Below, one piece after another: positions 1 to 9,600 of a stretch of 64,000 nt of DNA. Under the pieces are notes generated by a model that saw only the letters and a program-made list of their open reading frames with translations, was not told the DNA's origin and ran no database searches. Both the position numbers and the translations under genes were made by a program. Numbering within the stretch: position 1 is the first letter of the stretch; each line of letters begins with the position of its first letter. Origin of the DNA: Deltaproteobacteria bacterium (GTDB lineage Bacteria > Desulfobacterota > Binatia > Binatales > Binataceae); the NCBI GenBank assembly GCA_021831785.1, contig JAKBMB010000020.1, positions 124,001 to 188,000 on the forward strand, given 5' to 3'.

Positions 1-2
1 AA

Positions 3-1604
3 TGGTTCTTGCGCGTCGATCACGAACGGTTGCGCGAACGCGCGCTGGCCGAGATTGACAAGGTCGCGTGGCTTCCGCGATGGTCGCGCGAGCGGATCCG
101 CAACATGGTCGAGCGGCGGCCCGACTGGTGTCTGTCGCGCCAGCGGCTGTGGGGCGTGCCGATTCCCGCGCTGCGCTGCGCCTCGTGCGGGGAAGTGACC
201 CTTGAGCTCGACGTGCTGCGCCGCTGCGAGGAGATTTTCGCCCGTGAAGGGGCGGACGCCTGGTACGTACGGCCGCTGTCTGATTTCACCGGCCCGGACT
301 TTCGCTGCGCGCGATGCGGCGCCGGCGAACTCGACAAAGGCCAGGATATCCTCGACGTATGGTTTGACTCGGGCTGCTCGCAGGAAGCGGTGCTGGCCCG
401 CCGCGCGGAACTGACCTGGCCTGCCGACTTATATGTGGAGGCGGTCGACCAGCATCGCGGATGGTTCCAGGTCTCGCTGATTCCCGCGGTTGCGGTTCGC
501 GGCGCGGCGCCCTATCGAGCGGTGCTGACCCACGGACTTGCGCTCGATGAGCTGGGGCGCAAGATGTCGAAGTCGCTGGGCAACGCGGAGAACGCCGCCG
601 AGGTCATCGACCGCATCGGCGCCGACGTCTACCGTTTGGTGTTCGCCTCGGTTGACTTTACCGCCGACATGAACGTGGGCGAAACGGTCTTCGCCGCGGC
701 AGCGGAGGCGTACCGCAAGATTCGCAATTCGTGCCGCTATCTGCTCGGCAATTTGTTCGACTTCGAGCCGGACGCCCACGCTCTGCCGTTGGCGCGCCAA
801 AACGAGTTCGACCGCTACATCCTGAGCCGGCTCGAGGCGCTCAAGACCCGAGTGCGTCAGGCCTACGATGCGTACGATTTTCAAGCGGCATACAACGCGC
901 TTTCGAACTTCGTGGTCGTGGACCTAAGCTCGCTGTATATCGATGTCGCTCGCGACCGGCTCTACTGCTCGCGGGCGGATTCGCCCGAGCGGAGGTCGGC
1001 GCAGACTTCGCTGTATCTCGTTCTAGACACCTTGACGCGGCTCTTGGCTCCGCTGGTCCCCTACACCGCCGACGAAATATACTCCCATATGCCGGGGAAG
1101 CGCGCCCGCGAGAGCGTTCACCTGCTCGGGTTTGCGCCGGCCCAGCCGTCGTGGGCGGACAGCGCCTTGGCGCGGCGCTGGGAGGATTTGCTGGCGGTTC
1201 GCGGCGTCGTGCTGAAGACGCTTGAAGCGATGCGCCAGGCGGGCATGATCGGGGCGCCCCTGGAAGCCCGACTGCGCCTGGGCGTGACGGCCGATGCGGA
1301 TGGCGCGCGCGAGCTCAACGCCGCTCTTGCCGCCGATCGCGACGCGCTTAAGGGACTCTTCATCGTCTCGGATGTGCAATTGATGAGCCCTGAAGACACG
1401 GCGAAGATCAAAGCTCAGCCGGGAGCCTCGGAGAGCGAGACTTTCAACCTTGACGGCGCGATGGTCAGAATCAACTTGCGCCCTCCGCTGGTAGTTCTTG
1501 GCGAACGAGCGCTCGGCCGCAAATGCCCCCGATGCTGGGCCTACTTCGCCGACGAGACCGGCGAGCAGCTTTGTCCCCGCTGTCGCGCGGTGCTCGGCGC
1601 ATGA
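3..1604 (+). CDS. ileS: Isoleucyl-tRNA synthetase, C-terminal part (cut by left edge)
   Basis: Charges tRNA-Ile with isoleucine in the cytoplasm. The frame is open from the left edge (TGG TTC, the QWF of the family) and about the last 530 residues are present. Visible are the class I PDWCxSRQRxWG segment, the KMSKS signature (nt 561-575), the anticodon-binding helical domain, and a C-terminal zinc finger with two CPRC pairs (nt about 1525-1590), as in bacterial IleRS that end in a zinc ribbon. The true start lies outside the window. The stop overlaps the lspA start by 4 nt (ATGA), the usual ileS-lspA coupling. Confidence 0.97.
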   Translation, partial: WFLRVDHERLRERALAEIDKVAWLPRWSRERIRNMVERRPDWCLSRQRLWGVPIPALRCASCGEVTLELDVLRRCEEIFAREGADAWYVRPLSDFTGPDFRCARCGAGELDKGQDILDVWFDSGCSQEAVLARRAELTWPADLYVEAVDQHRGWFQVSLIPAVAVRGAAPYRAVLTHGLALDELGRKMSKSLGNAENAAEVIDRIGADVYRLVFASVDFTADMNVGETVFAAAAEAYRKIRNSCRYLLGNLFDFEPDAHALPLARQNEFDRYILSRLEALKTRVRQAYDAYDFQAAYNALSNFVVVDLSSLYIDVARDRLYCSRADSPERRSAQTSLYLVLDTLTRLLAPLVPYTADEIYSHMPGKRARESVHLLGFAPAQPSWADSALARRWEDLLAVRGVVLKTLEAMRQAGMIGAPLEARLRLGVTADADGARELNAALAADRDALKGLFIVSDVQLMSPEDTAKIKAQPGASESETFNLDGAMVRINLRPPLVVLGERALGRKCPRCWAYFADETGEQLCPRCRAVLGA

Positions 1605-2146
1605 GCCCCATCGCTTCGTCCGCAGCCGGGAAGCCGGCAAGCCCGGCCGCTAAAACCGCCGGCTGCGCGCGGCTGTGGATGCCTCTTTTGGCCGGGGCGC
1701 TCCCGGTCTTGCTCCTTGACCAATGGACCAAGCTTTACGTCAGGCGGCATTTCGCGCTCTACCATAGTTTGCCGCTAATACCTAACTGGTTTGACCTTAC
1801 GTACACGGCGAATCCCGGGGCCGCTTTCAGCCTGTTTGCCAACTTGCCGCCGTGGCTGCGCACGGCTTTTCTATGCGCGACCGCGACCGTGGCAGCGATT
1901 ATCGTGCTGGTGCTATTGGTGCGCGGCCAAGACACGCGGTTGACGGCCTGGGCGTTGGCCTTAATTCTGGCCGGCGCGGTAGGGAACCTCATCGACCGGC
2001 TGCGCTCAGGCGTCGTAATCGACTTTATCGACGTGCATTACTATTCGCATCATTATCCGGTCTTCAACCTGGCTGACTGCGCGATCACGGTGGGCGTCGG
2101 ACTGATACTGCTCAGCGCAACTCTGTCCGCTCGCTCTACGGTATAA
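1601..2146 (+). CDS. lspA: Lipoprotein signal peptidase II
   Basis: Inner-membrane aspartyl protease that removes signal peptides from diacylglyceryl-modified prolipoproteins. The ATG at 1601 overlaps the ileS stop as ATGA and gives 181 aa, slightly longer than usual because of an Ala/Pro-rich N-terminus of about 25 residues. Four hydrophobic segments, the NPGAAFS motif (residues 71-77) and both catalytic-Asp motifs are present: VVIDFID (D141) and NLADCAI (D159). Translation is likely coupled to ileS. Starts further upstream inside ileS are possible in principle, but the overlap arrangement argues for 1601. Confidence 0.95.
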   Translation: MSPIASSAAGKPASPAAKTAGCARLWMPLLAGALPVLLLDQWTKLYVRRHFALYHSLPLIPNWFDLTYTANPGAAFSLFANLPPWLRTAFLCATATVAAIIVLVLLVRGQDTRLTAWALALILAGAVGNLIDRLRSGVVIDFIDVHYYSHHYPVFNLADCAITVGVGLILLSATLSARSTV

Positions 2147-3189
2147 GACTTTCTATCGGCACATTTCGGCCCACACGCCGATAGCCCTTCCTTTGCTAGC
2201 CGGGTGGCCCTGGCGGTCGGGGGCGGCTGCGCTGCGTCTCCGCCCAAAGGCCCAGAGTGAAAAAGGATGGGCGCCGGAGATTTGCACGATTTCACTAATC
2301 GAACCGGCTAATCCTAAGCGCGCTAGATCAGGGCTTGGTTGGAACTGTCGCCTCAAGGTGCGCCCCTTGGTTGAGCCGGTGCGAGAATTCGCAGCGCCCC
2401 GCCCATGCTCATTCGTCTGCCCGCGCAGCGTTAGGAACCCGCCATGACCCAGTATTTTACCCTTCGCGTATGTGAAAAGGCGTGTAACGCGCAATTTTTA
2501 CATACAAATCAATCCGTAGCGCAGCGCGATTGAGCTTAGGTTTTCTTGAATATACCTAATGGCACGCCTTTGGCTGTACACGCTGAACATTATCGCGCAG
2601 CTTGAAGTTAGCAGCGGCAGAGCACGTCTAAGATTAAGCTTAGGTAATCCGGGAGCGGAGCGCTGCCATCCCTAAATAGCATCAGGCTCTTCACTTCAAA
2701 TCTTAGCCCAATGGCGAGAGAAGAGCGAAAATCACAGCGATTAGGGTCGCGCCGCATGCCCTCGCAAACGACTAGCACGTTGAGGCGGTCTAAACAGATC
2801 GTTAGTCTTCGGCGACGGCGTCAACAGCATAAACTTATGCTATGCTGTTCGAAAGTATCGCTAGTTGCGATAATATGTGTTAAAAGCCGGTTGTCAGCGC
2901 AGAAGATGTAGGGAAGTGACCTGAACAAAGCCTACATACGCTTTGTATGGAACATTTTGCTATAGGCCTCTATTAACATGGCGCTATTAGCGAGTATACT
3001 AAAAGCAAAGGTCGTCAAAGGCTACGTTCACTCGCGATCGGCAAGCTTCGCACGCCAGTCCGCACCGTGACTTCCCGCGGACGAGAGTAGCAGGCTTGAG
3101 GGCGTACCTAGAATTCGGGTTAACCGGCGCTAAAGTCGGCCCACACCGATAGCGCGCGAGACGAAATTCATCTTGGAGGTGAGGAGTTA
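2147..3189. other. 1-kb non-coding stretch between lspA and the HTH gene
   Basis: No reading frame here looks like a protein: the candidates are short, Arg/Ser-rich and lack an initiation context. Base composition falls from GC-rich to clearly AT-richer after about 2450. A 16-base motif, cggcccacac followed by cgatag, occurs near both ends (about 2167 and 3137, the first copy with a 2-nt insertion). No tRNA, RNase P, tmRNA or SRP RNA signature was seen. A promoter-like pair lies at 2973-3000. Confidence 0.5.
2973..3000 (+). promoter_or_regulatory. Candidate sigma-70 promoter upstream of the HTH gene
   Basis: TTAACA (2973-2978) and TATACT (2995-3000) are separated by 16 nt, each one base from the -35 and -10 consensus. 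Transcription would start near 3007 and leave a leader of about 180 nt before the HTH start at 3190. This is a pattern match in the AT-richer part of the intergenic region only. Confidence 0.35.
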
Positions 3190-3423
3190 ATGGCAGAGCT
3201 CAATGTCAGCCAGAGTGGGACTAGGGTTCTGACGGTTAGGGAGCTTTCCGATTACCTGCGGGTGCATCCCTCAACCATCTATAGGCTGCTTAAGAACGGA
3301 CAGTTGCCCGGGTTCAAAGTAGGCAGCGACTGGCGGTTCGACGTGGAGACCATCGACCGCTGGCGAGCCTCGCAGAGCTCGATGGGCAGTCTCGGTGGCC
3401 AGACCCGAGAGTCCGTGCTGTAA
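3190..3423 (+). CDS. Small excisionase-family helix-turn-helix DNA-binding protein
   Basis: A 77-aa protein with one MerR/excisionase-like winged helix (HTH_17 type) at about residues 14-60: LTVRELSDYLRVHPSTIYRL, then a GFKVGSDWRF wing and a DRW helix. A good Shine-Dalgarno (GGAGGTGAGGAG) lies just before the ATG. Such proteins bind DNA as phage excisionases, as regulators, or as chromosome-encoded regulators of unknown target. No integrase or phage gene is adjacent, so a regulator is more likely than an excisionase. It sits alone, convergent with aroB, and the target is unknown. Confidence 0.85.
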   Translation: MAELNVSQSGTRVLTVRELSDYLRVHPSTIYRLLKNGQLPGFKVGSDWRFDVETIDRWRASQSSMGSLGGQTRESVL

Positions 3424-3570
3424 GCGTTTGCGCGTCCCAAGGGCAGTTGCCCAGGCGTAGATTCTCCGGCTCGAAGCGCCGGAGCCTCGTTGGCGCGCCG
3501 AGGCCCAATAGAGTAATCAATTGGCCCGGTAGTTTTGCCGTCATGGCGTCCCGTGGTCCGCTTTGGCGGC

Positions 3571-4650
3571 CTACGGGTTCGCCAGGTGGCGAAGAAGCTG
3601 CTGCGGCGCGATACTCAGTGTGACTCCCTGGCCGATTTTTCGCAACAGGACGAGCCGTACTTGTCCGGCCTCGCGCTTTTTGTCTAGCGCGAGAGCGTCC
3701 AGAAATTTTTCGCTTTTCCAATCCGCGGGCATCTCTGTGGGCAGGCCCGCGCCTGTGAGCCACCGCTGCAAACGCGCAACCTCGCCGGCGTCGAGCCCGG
3801 CGAGCGCCTGAGACAATCGCGCCTCCGCGACCATCCCAATCGCGACTGCCTCGCCATGAAGCAGGCCGCCGTAGCCGGCTGCCGCCTCGAGAGCATGGCC
3901 TACCGTGTGGCCGAAGTTGAGCAGAGCGCGCAAACCGTCTTCATGCTCGTCGCCCTCGACCACGGCGGCTTTGTGCCGCAAGCACTTAGCGACAGAGTAT
4001 TCCAGCACTGTCGGCTCGCGTCTTAGGATCGCGGCCTGATCTTGCTCTAGTTGCGCGAACATTGCCTCATCCATTATGGCGGCGTACTTAACTACCTCCG
4101 CCAAGCCCTCGCGAAACTCGCGCTCAGGCAGGCTTTCCAGTAAGGCAATGTCGGCGGTGATAAGCCGCGGCTGATAAAACGCGCCGATCAGGTTTTTACC
4201 CAGCGGATGGTTGATGCCGGTCTTGCCGCCTAAACAGGAGTCAACCTGGGCGAGGAAGCTGGTCGGCACTTGGATCAGGGCCACGCCGCGCAAAAAGGTC
4301 GCCGCGGCGAAGCCCGCCAAATCGCCGATTACGCCGCCGCCGAGCGCAACTATCATGCTATGGCGGTCAAACCGCGCCTCAAGCAGCCGGTCGTAGACGC
4401 GCGCCAGCGTGTCGAGCGATTTCGAGCGCTCTCCCGCCTCAACCTGAATTACCAGGGGCACGCGGTCAAGCGGGCTTAACGCGCGCAGCGCGCGCGTTAG
4501 GTAACGCGGCCCCACGTTACTGTCGGTCACTACCGCCGCTCGGCCACTCAACCCTTCTGCCCGCGCCAGTTCGCCGATCTGCTCGAGCAGGCCGTAGCCG
4601 ACATAGACCGGATGCGACCGGGGCTTTAGTTCGACGCGGAAGCTTTGCAC
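3571..4650 (-). CDS. aroB: 3-dehydroquinate synthase
   Basis: Second step of the shikimate pathway: converts DAHP to 3-dehydroquinate using NAD+ and a divalent metal. Length is 359 aa, normal for the family. Visible are the NAD-binding GGGVIGDLAGFAA loop, VPTSFLAQVDSCLGGKTGIN, and metal-ligand segments EVVKYAAI, NFGHTVGHALE and HGEAVAIGM. Its start overlaps the 3' end of aroK by 25 nt, so the two are cotranscribed (aroC-aroK-aroB). It ends convergently with the HTH gene. Confidence 0.97.
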   Translation of the reverse strand: MQSFRVELKPRSHPVYVGYGLLEQIGELARAEGLSGRAAVVTDSNVGPRYLTRALRALSPLDRVPLVIQVEAGERSKSLDTLARVYDRLLEARFDRHSMIVALGGGVIGDLAGFAAATFLRGVALIQVPTSFLAQVDSCLGGKTGINHPLGKNLIGAFYQPRLITADIALLESLPEREFREGLAEVVKYAAIMDEAMFAQLEQDQAAILRREPTVLEYSVAKCLRHKAAVVEGDEHEDGLRALLNFGHTVGHALEAAAGYGGLLHGEAVAIGMVAEARLSQALAGLDAGEVARLQRWLTGAGLPTEMPADWKSEKFLDALALDKKREAGQVRLVLLRKIGQGVTLSIAPQQLLRHLANP

Positions 4651-5189
4651 GGGTTAAAGCCGCGGCACGCCAAAGCGGCTAGCACCGTCTGCGCCACGGC
4701 CTCGATTGAAAGGTCAGAAGTGTCAATACTGACGTCGGCGCGAGTGTAAGCGGCCTCGCGCTGCGCCATCAGTTGCCGAATTCGCTCCAACAAGGGCGCA
4801 TCGCCTTCGGTGAGCTTGGGTCTTGCCTGCGCGCATCCCGCGACTCGCGCGGCGACGATTTCCGGGCGCGCGCGCAAGCATACCACCACCCCTACCGCGG
4901 CCATTGTGTCGAAGTTGCGCTGTTCGACCAAGGTGCCGCCGCCGGTGGCAATAACCGCCGGCATGGGTTCTTTGGCGAGCGCGGCGATAATTTTGCGCTC
5001 GAGATCGCGCAGGCGAAGCTCGCCGTCCTCGACAATAATCGCTGCCGGGCTTTTGCCACAGCGCCTCTCGACCTCTTGGTCGGTATCGATCAGCCTAAGG
5101 CCGAGTCGTTGCGCCACGGCCGCGCCGACCTTGCTCTTGCCGGTTGCCATAAAGCCGGTCAAGATGACTTTTCGCCTGTGCAAGCTCAC
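4626..5189 (-). CDS. aroK: Shikimate kinase
   Basis: Phosphorylates shikimate at the 3-hydroxyl with ATP. The protein is 187 aa with the P-loop GFMATGKSKVG near the N-terminus, the substrate-binding DTDQEVERR segment, LRDLE, and the IATGGGTL loop. Position 8 of the P-loop is followed by Lys where most family members have Thr or Ser, a minor oddity. Middle gene of the minus-strand aroC-aroK-aroB run, 81 nt after aroC and overlapping aroB. Confidence 0.95.
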   Translation of the reverse strand: MSLHRRKVILTGFMATGKSKVGAAVAQRLGLRLIDTDQEVERRCGKSPAAIIVEDGELRLRDLERKIIAALAKEPMPAVIATGGGTLVEQRNFDTMAAVGVVVCLRARPEIVAARVAGCAQARPKLTEGDAPLLERIRQLMAQREAAYTRADVSIDTSDLSIEAVAQTVLAALACRGFNPCKASASN

Positions 5190-5270
5190 CTCGGTTGGCC
5201 CACGCGCCGGTTTAGCTTGGACCCTCGCGCCGATTCGCGGCGCCTTGCGTTCGCCCCGGCGCTCGTGGGG

Positions 5271-6437
5271 CTAAAAATTCCTAACCTGTTCGAGATAACC
5301 CTCGTAGTTTCGCGTAATTTCAGCAAGGGAGTCGCCGCCGAACTTTTCAAGGAACGCTTTGGCGAGCTCAAAGGCAACCACGGTCTCGGCAATCACGGCC
5401 GCCGCCGGCACCGCGCAGACGTCCGAGCGCTCGATCGTGCCGACCGCCGGCTGCTTGGTTTTGATATCCACCGAGCGCAGCGGCTGCATCAGAGTTGACA
5501 GCGGCTTGAACGCCACTCTTGCTCGAAGCGGCTCGCTGGTGCTCATTCCGCCTTCGGTTCCGCCCGAGTTATTCGATAAGCGCAAAAAACGCCTACGCTC
5601 CTGGTCGTAGCCGATTTCGTCGTGCAAGGCCGAACCGCGCATCGCGGCCGCCCTAAAACCGAGCCCCAATTCGACGCCCTTTGCCGCCTGTAAGCTGAGC
5701 AGCGCGTAGGCAAGCCGGCCGTCAAGCTTGCGGTCCCATTGGGCATAACTGCCAAGGCCCGCCGGCAGCCCGGTGGCGCTCACCTCGACCACACCGCCTA
5801 GGGTGTCGCCGGTCTGCTTGCAGGCATCGATCTCGGCGATAATCGCCGCCTCCGCGTCACGGTCCGGCACCCGTACCGGAGATTGCTCGGCGGTCTCGCG
5901 AAGCGCGCTCAACTCGTGCGCCGCCGGCGCCTGGACGACCGTAGCTCCGATACTGACGACATAGCCGAGCACATCGATGCCGAACGGTGATAAGAGTTGG
6001 CGGGCGAAGGAACCCACCGCGACCCGCGCCGTGGTCTCGCGCGCGGAGGCCCGCTCCAGCACGTCGCGGATATCGTCGAGGTTGTACTTTAGCACTCCGG
6101 CGAGATCGGCATGCCCCGGCCGCGGACGCGTCACCGGTTGGGCGGCGCCGCGGTCCGCAGGATCGATCGACATCCGCTTGTGCCAATTTTTAAAGTCCTT
6201 GTTCTCGACCGTCAGCGTGACCGGGCCGCCAGTGGTACAGCCAAAGCGCACCCCGGATAGCACACGAACCTCGTCCCGTTCGATAGCCATCCGGCCGCCA
6301 CGCCCGTAGCCTTTCTGGCGGCGCGCCAAATCGTGGTTAATCTGCTCGACGTGCACGGCGAATCCGGCGGGCACGCCCTCGATAATCGCCGTCAACGTCG
6401 GGCCGTGAGACTCGCCTGCGGTCAGAAAACGCAACAT
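5271..6437 (-). CDS. aroC: Chorismate synthase
   Basis: Last step of the shikimate pathway: converts EPSP to chorismate with reduced FMN. The start at 6437 gives 388 aa beginning MLRFLTAGESHG, the canonical N-terminus; the in-frame extension of 19 residues upstream does not resemble the family. Further signatures are RRQKGYGRGGRM, the PGHADLAG segment, ARETTARVAVG, and NNSGGTEGGMS. First gene of the minus-strand aroC-aroK-aroB cluster and divergent from priA; the shared upstream region is about 360 nt. Confidence 0.97.
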   Translation of the reverse strand: MLRFLTAGESHGPTLTAIIEGVPAGFAVHVEQINHDLARRQKGYGRGGRMAIERDEVRVLSGVRFGCTTGGPVTLTVENKDFKNWHKRMSIDPADRGAAQPVTRPRPGHADLAGVLKYNLDDIRDVLERASARETTARVAVGSFARQLLSPFGIDVLGYVVSIGATVVQAPAAHELSALRETAEQSPVRVPDRDAEAAIIAEIDACKQTGDTLGGVVEVSATGLPAGLGSYAQWDRKLDGRLAYALLSLQAAKGVELGLGFRAAAMRGSALHDEIGYDQERRRFLRLSNNSGGTEGGMSTSEPLRARVAFKPLSTLMQPLRSVDIKTKQPAVGTIERSDVCAVPAAAVIAETVVAFELAKAFLEKFGGDSLAEITRNYEGYLEQVRNF

Positions 6438-6798
6438 CGGTGTGAAAGCCTGAATCAGCCGAGCGTGGCGGCGGCCTTGCCGCGCGCTACCCAAGGATGG
6501 TTCGATTCAAGCAGAGTTGCGGACCCATTAAAAGTGTGCGTGCGCTCGGCGGTTGGCATCCGTCGCCGAGCGGCCGGCTACACCTGCGCAAAAAAGCGAC
6601 TTCCTTCAAGGGCTGAACCCGGCTCGTTTGCGAGCGGCCGGGCCGATAGTCAATCGTCGATGGGGCGCACAGGCCGACGCAACCCAAGCTGATAGAGCGA
6701 GGCGAGATTTTCTGCCCAAGCTGGCGTTCAAGGGCGGCTTCGGAGGCGACGCCTCGGGCAGCTCCGCGCTATTCTTGAGACCTTTGGTGTCGTGCGGT

Positions 6799-9273
6799 AT
6801 GACGCTCAAGCCTAGCCCGCAGGCAAAGCCGGCCCAAGTTCTAATCCTGACGCCGTCCAGGGCGGTTGAGATGTTGAGCTACGCCGTGCCCGATCATCTA
6901 GTCGGAGCCTTAAAGCCAGGCCATCGCGTGCTAGTGCCGCTGCGTGCGCAGAGGGTCACCGGCCTGGTCGTCGGCTTTGAAGACAACGGTGGTGCGAGCC
7001 TAAGCCTGAAGCCGATCGCCGAGATGCTCGATGCAAGCCCGGTCCTGGACGCGGCTCATCTCGAGCTCCTGCGCTTTAGCTCCCGTTACTACATGGCGTC
7101 GCTGGCTGAGGTATGTCGGGCGATAATTCCGTCTGCTTTGCGGGTTGAGACCAAGACCGTCTATAAGGTTGCGCGCGCGCCCAATCCGCTTGAGTCAGCC
7201 GCCCTAAGCCGCGCGGAGCATCAGGTGGTCGCGGCGCTGTTAAAGCGACCGCTTGCGCCTTCGCATATCGAACATATAACCGACGGGCGCGCGGACGCGC
7301 GAATGCTGGCTAAGCTTGAAGCGCTTGGCCTTATCGAGCGCGCCGCCTCCTCGCGAGGCGCTCACCGTCCGGTGTTTCCGAGTTACGTGCGGACCACGGC
7401 GGCGGCGACGCTCGGCGCAGTACGAGGGGCGCGCCGGCGCCGTTTGCTTGAGATTTTGCTCGGGGCGTCGGGCCGCGAGATCGCAACCGACGAGCTGGCG
7501 GCCGCGATCCCGCAGGGCAAAAGCGCGATTCGGGTGCTGATAAAGCGCGGTATCCTGGAGGCCGTTGAGCGCGGCAAGCTGCCGCTTGTCGCGGATTCTG
7601 CCGCGCCCGCGGGATTTGAGCTCAGCGCTGATCAGAAAGCAGCGCTGGCGGAAATTGCGCCGGCGATCGGTCAGGCGCGTCCCCAGACGTTCTTGCTCTG
7701 GGGGGTAACCGGCAGCGGCAAGACGGAAATTTATCTCAGGCTTGCGCTGCAATGCGTCAAGCGGGAGCAGCGGGCGCTAATCCTCATTCCCGAGATTGGC
7801 CTTACCGAACACTTGATCGGGGCTTTTCACGCGCGCTTCGGCTCGCTGATAGCGGTCTTGCACAGCGCGCAGCGGACCTCCGAGCGATGGGCCGGATGGA
7901 GCGCGCTGCGCGACGGACAGGCCAAAATTGCGATCGGACCGCGTTCCGCGATTTTCGCCCCGGTGAGCAACCTTGGCCTGGTGATTGTGGACGAGGAGCA
8001 CGACAGCTCCTACAAGCAGGAGGAAGGGGTGCGCTATAACGCGCGCGATTTGGCGGTCGCGCTGGGTGCCTTCAGCCGATGCCCGGTGGTCCTCGGCTCG
8101 GCCACGCCCTCGGTCGAGTCGTATGCCAACGCGCGTCGCGGCCGCTACCGGCTAATTTCCCTGACGCGCCGGATTTTTGACCGCCCGATGCCGACGGTCG
8201 AGATCATTGACCTGCGCAAAGAAGCCGGATCAGCCGCGCGGCGCGAGCGCAGCGACCGCGCCGGCGCGGAGGGCGTGCCTTTGTCGGCCGCGCTGCTCGA
8301 GGCGCTGCGCGAGAACCTCGCCGCCGGCGCGCAGAGTATCGTCTTCCTCAATCGGCGGGGCTATCACAACGCGCTTCAATGCCGTTTTTGCGGCAGCGTG
8401 ATGAGCTGCGGCAGTTGCAGCGTAAGTCTAAATTTTCACCTCCAGGACCGCTCCCTGCGCTGCCATTACTGCGGCGAGCGAAAACCGGCGCCGTCCAACT
8501 GCCCCGAGTGCGGCGCCTACACCCTCGAGGGCCAGGGCTACGGCACCGAGCGGATCGCCGCCGCGTTGGCCGAGCTTTTGCCCCAGGCGCGGGTCGAGCG
8601 CATGGACAGCGACGCCAGCCGGCGGCGCGCCAGCCGAACGCGCACGCTCGAGGCTCTGGCCGCAGGCAGCATAGATATTCTGGTCGGCACGCAGATGGTC
8701 GCCAAAGGCTTTGACTTTCCTGCGGTCACGCTGGTCGGCGTGGTGCTCGCCGACCAGACGCTCAACCTCCCCGACTTCCGCGCCGCCGAACGGACCTTTC
8801 AGTTGCTGACCCAGGTTGCGGGCCGCGCCGGGCGCGGCGAACGTCCGGGCCGGGTGCTGATTCAGACCTTCGCGCCCCATCATTACAGCATCCAGGCGGC
8901 CAAGGCGCAGGATTACGCGCGCTTCATGCGCCGTGAGCTGGCGCTCAGGCGCGAGTTCAACTACCCGCCTTACGCCAAGCTCGCGCTGGTACGTCTGGAA
9001 GGAATCGAGCAGGCCCAGGTCGCGCAACTCGCCGGTGAAACCGCGCGGGCGCTGGCCTACTCCGCTGCTCCCACGGATTTGCACGTTGCGGGACCCTCGC
9101 CGGCGCCGATCGAGCGGCTCAAAGGCCGCTACCGCTGGCAGTTGATGGTAAGGGCCAGCACGGCAAAGTCGATGCGCCAGGCGCTCGCCCAAGCCCGTGA
9201 GCGCGTTGAAAAGGCGGCCAAGCGCGACAGCGTCAGGTTGATCCTCGACATCGACCCGGTCAACATGCTCTAA
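6799..9273 (+). CDS. priA: Primosomal protein N', replication restart helicase
   Basis: 3'-5' helicase that reloads the replisome at collapsed forks. From the ATG at 6799 it is 824 aa, longer than the usual 730-800 because of an extended N-terminal DNA-binding domain. The order is the 3' DNA-binding domain, a winged-helix segment, Walker A GVTGSGKT (about residue 301), DEEH Walker B (about residue 398), a Cys-rich zinc domain with four CxxC pairs (nt about 8380-8520), and the motif V/VI region QVAGRAGRG. The frame stays open 246 nt further upstream, but that extension is low-complexity and lacks family resemblance. It heads the run priA-def-fmt-rsmB-rpe. Confidence 0.95.
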   Translation: MTLKPSPQAKPAQVLILTPSRAVEMLSYAVPDHLVGALKPGHRVLVPLRAQRVTGLVVGFEDNGGASLSLKPIAEMLDASPVLDAAHLELLRFSSRYYMASLAEVCRAIIPSALRVETKTVYKVARAPNPLESAALSRAEHQVVAALLKRPLAPSHIEHITDGRADARMLAKLEALGLIERAASSRGAHRPVFPSYVRTTAAATLGAVRGARRRRLLEILLGASGREIATDELAAAIPQGKSAIRVLIKRGILEAVERGKLPLVADSAAPAGFELSADQKAALAEIAPAIGQARPQTFLLWGVTGSGKTEIYLRLALQCVKREQRALILIPEIGLTEHLIGAFHARFGSLIAVLHSAQRTSERWAGWSALRDGQAKIAIGPRSAIFAPVSNLGLVIVDEEHDSSYKQEEGVRYNARDLAVALGAFSRCPVVLGSATPSVESYANARRGRYRLISLTRRIFDRPMPTVEIIDLRKEAGSAARRERSDRAGAEGVPLSAALLEALRENLAAGAQSIVFLNRRGYHNALQCRFCGSVMSCGSCSVSLNFHLQDRSLRCHYCGERKPAPSNCPECGAYTLEGQGYGTERIAAALAELLPQARVERMDSDASRRRASRTRTLEALAAGSIDILVGTQMVAKGFDFPAVTLVGVVLADQTLNLPDFRAAERTFQLLTQVAGRAGRGERPGRVLIQTFAPHHYSIQAAKAQDYARFMRRELALRREFNYPPYAKLALVRLEGIEQAQVAQLAGETARALAYSAAPTDLHVAGPSPAPIERLKGRYRWQLMVRASTAKSMRQALAQARERVEKAAKRDSVRLILDIDPVNML

Positions 9274-9600
9274 ATTGACGCGGCTCGTGCGGCTGCTTTA
9301 TTAGACGACCGGCCTTGAGTTAACGATTGGCGCTCTCCCTCTTCTATCGAGGATTTGAGATACCAGCCCGGGCTGAGCCCGTTGCTATGTGCGAAGCCAT
9401 CCTTTGCCCGTCCGAGCCCAAACCGAAAAGGCGAAGCCGAACGGTCGGCGAGGAAACCCGGATTCAAGATCTCCCGCGGCCTTCGAGATGACAGAAAAAG
9501 CGGCGCTTGGGGTGCGAACTGCCCCACTACCAAGAGCGAGTTTATCTTCCCCGGATTAGCACACTCTGCTAGGCTTGCGATGAGAATACAGGTGAGCGGA
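9274..9600. other. 327-nt gap between priA and def
   Basis: No convincing gene. Around 9465-9500 the text ctcccgcggccttcgagatg followed by acag resembles a short dispersed sequence type (stem plus GATGACA) also seen near 10400-10500, 30480-30520 and 50440-50500. The def coding frame is open through part of this gap, but the residues do not resemble deformylase. Confidence 0.4.

Noticed and set aside
2711-2911. A 66-codon Arg/Ser-rich frame in the lspA-HTH gap
   Set aside because: No ribosome-binding site, biased composition and no homology pattern.
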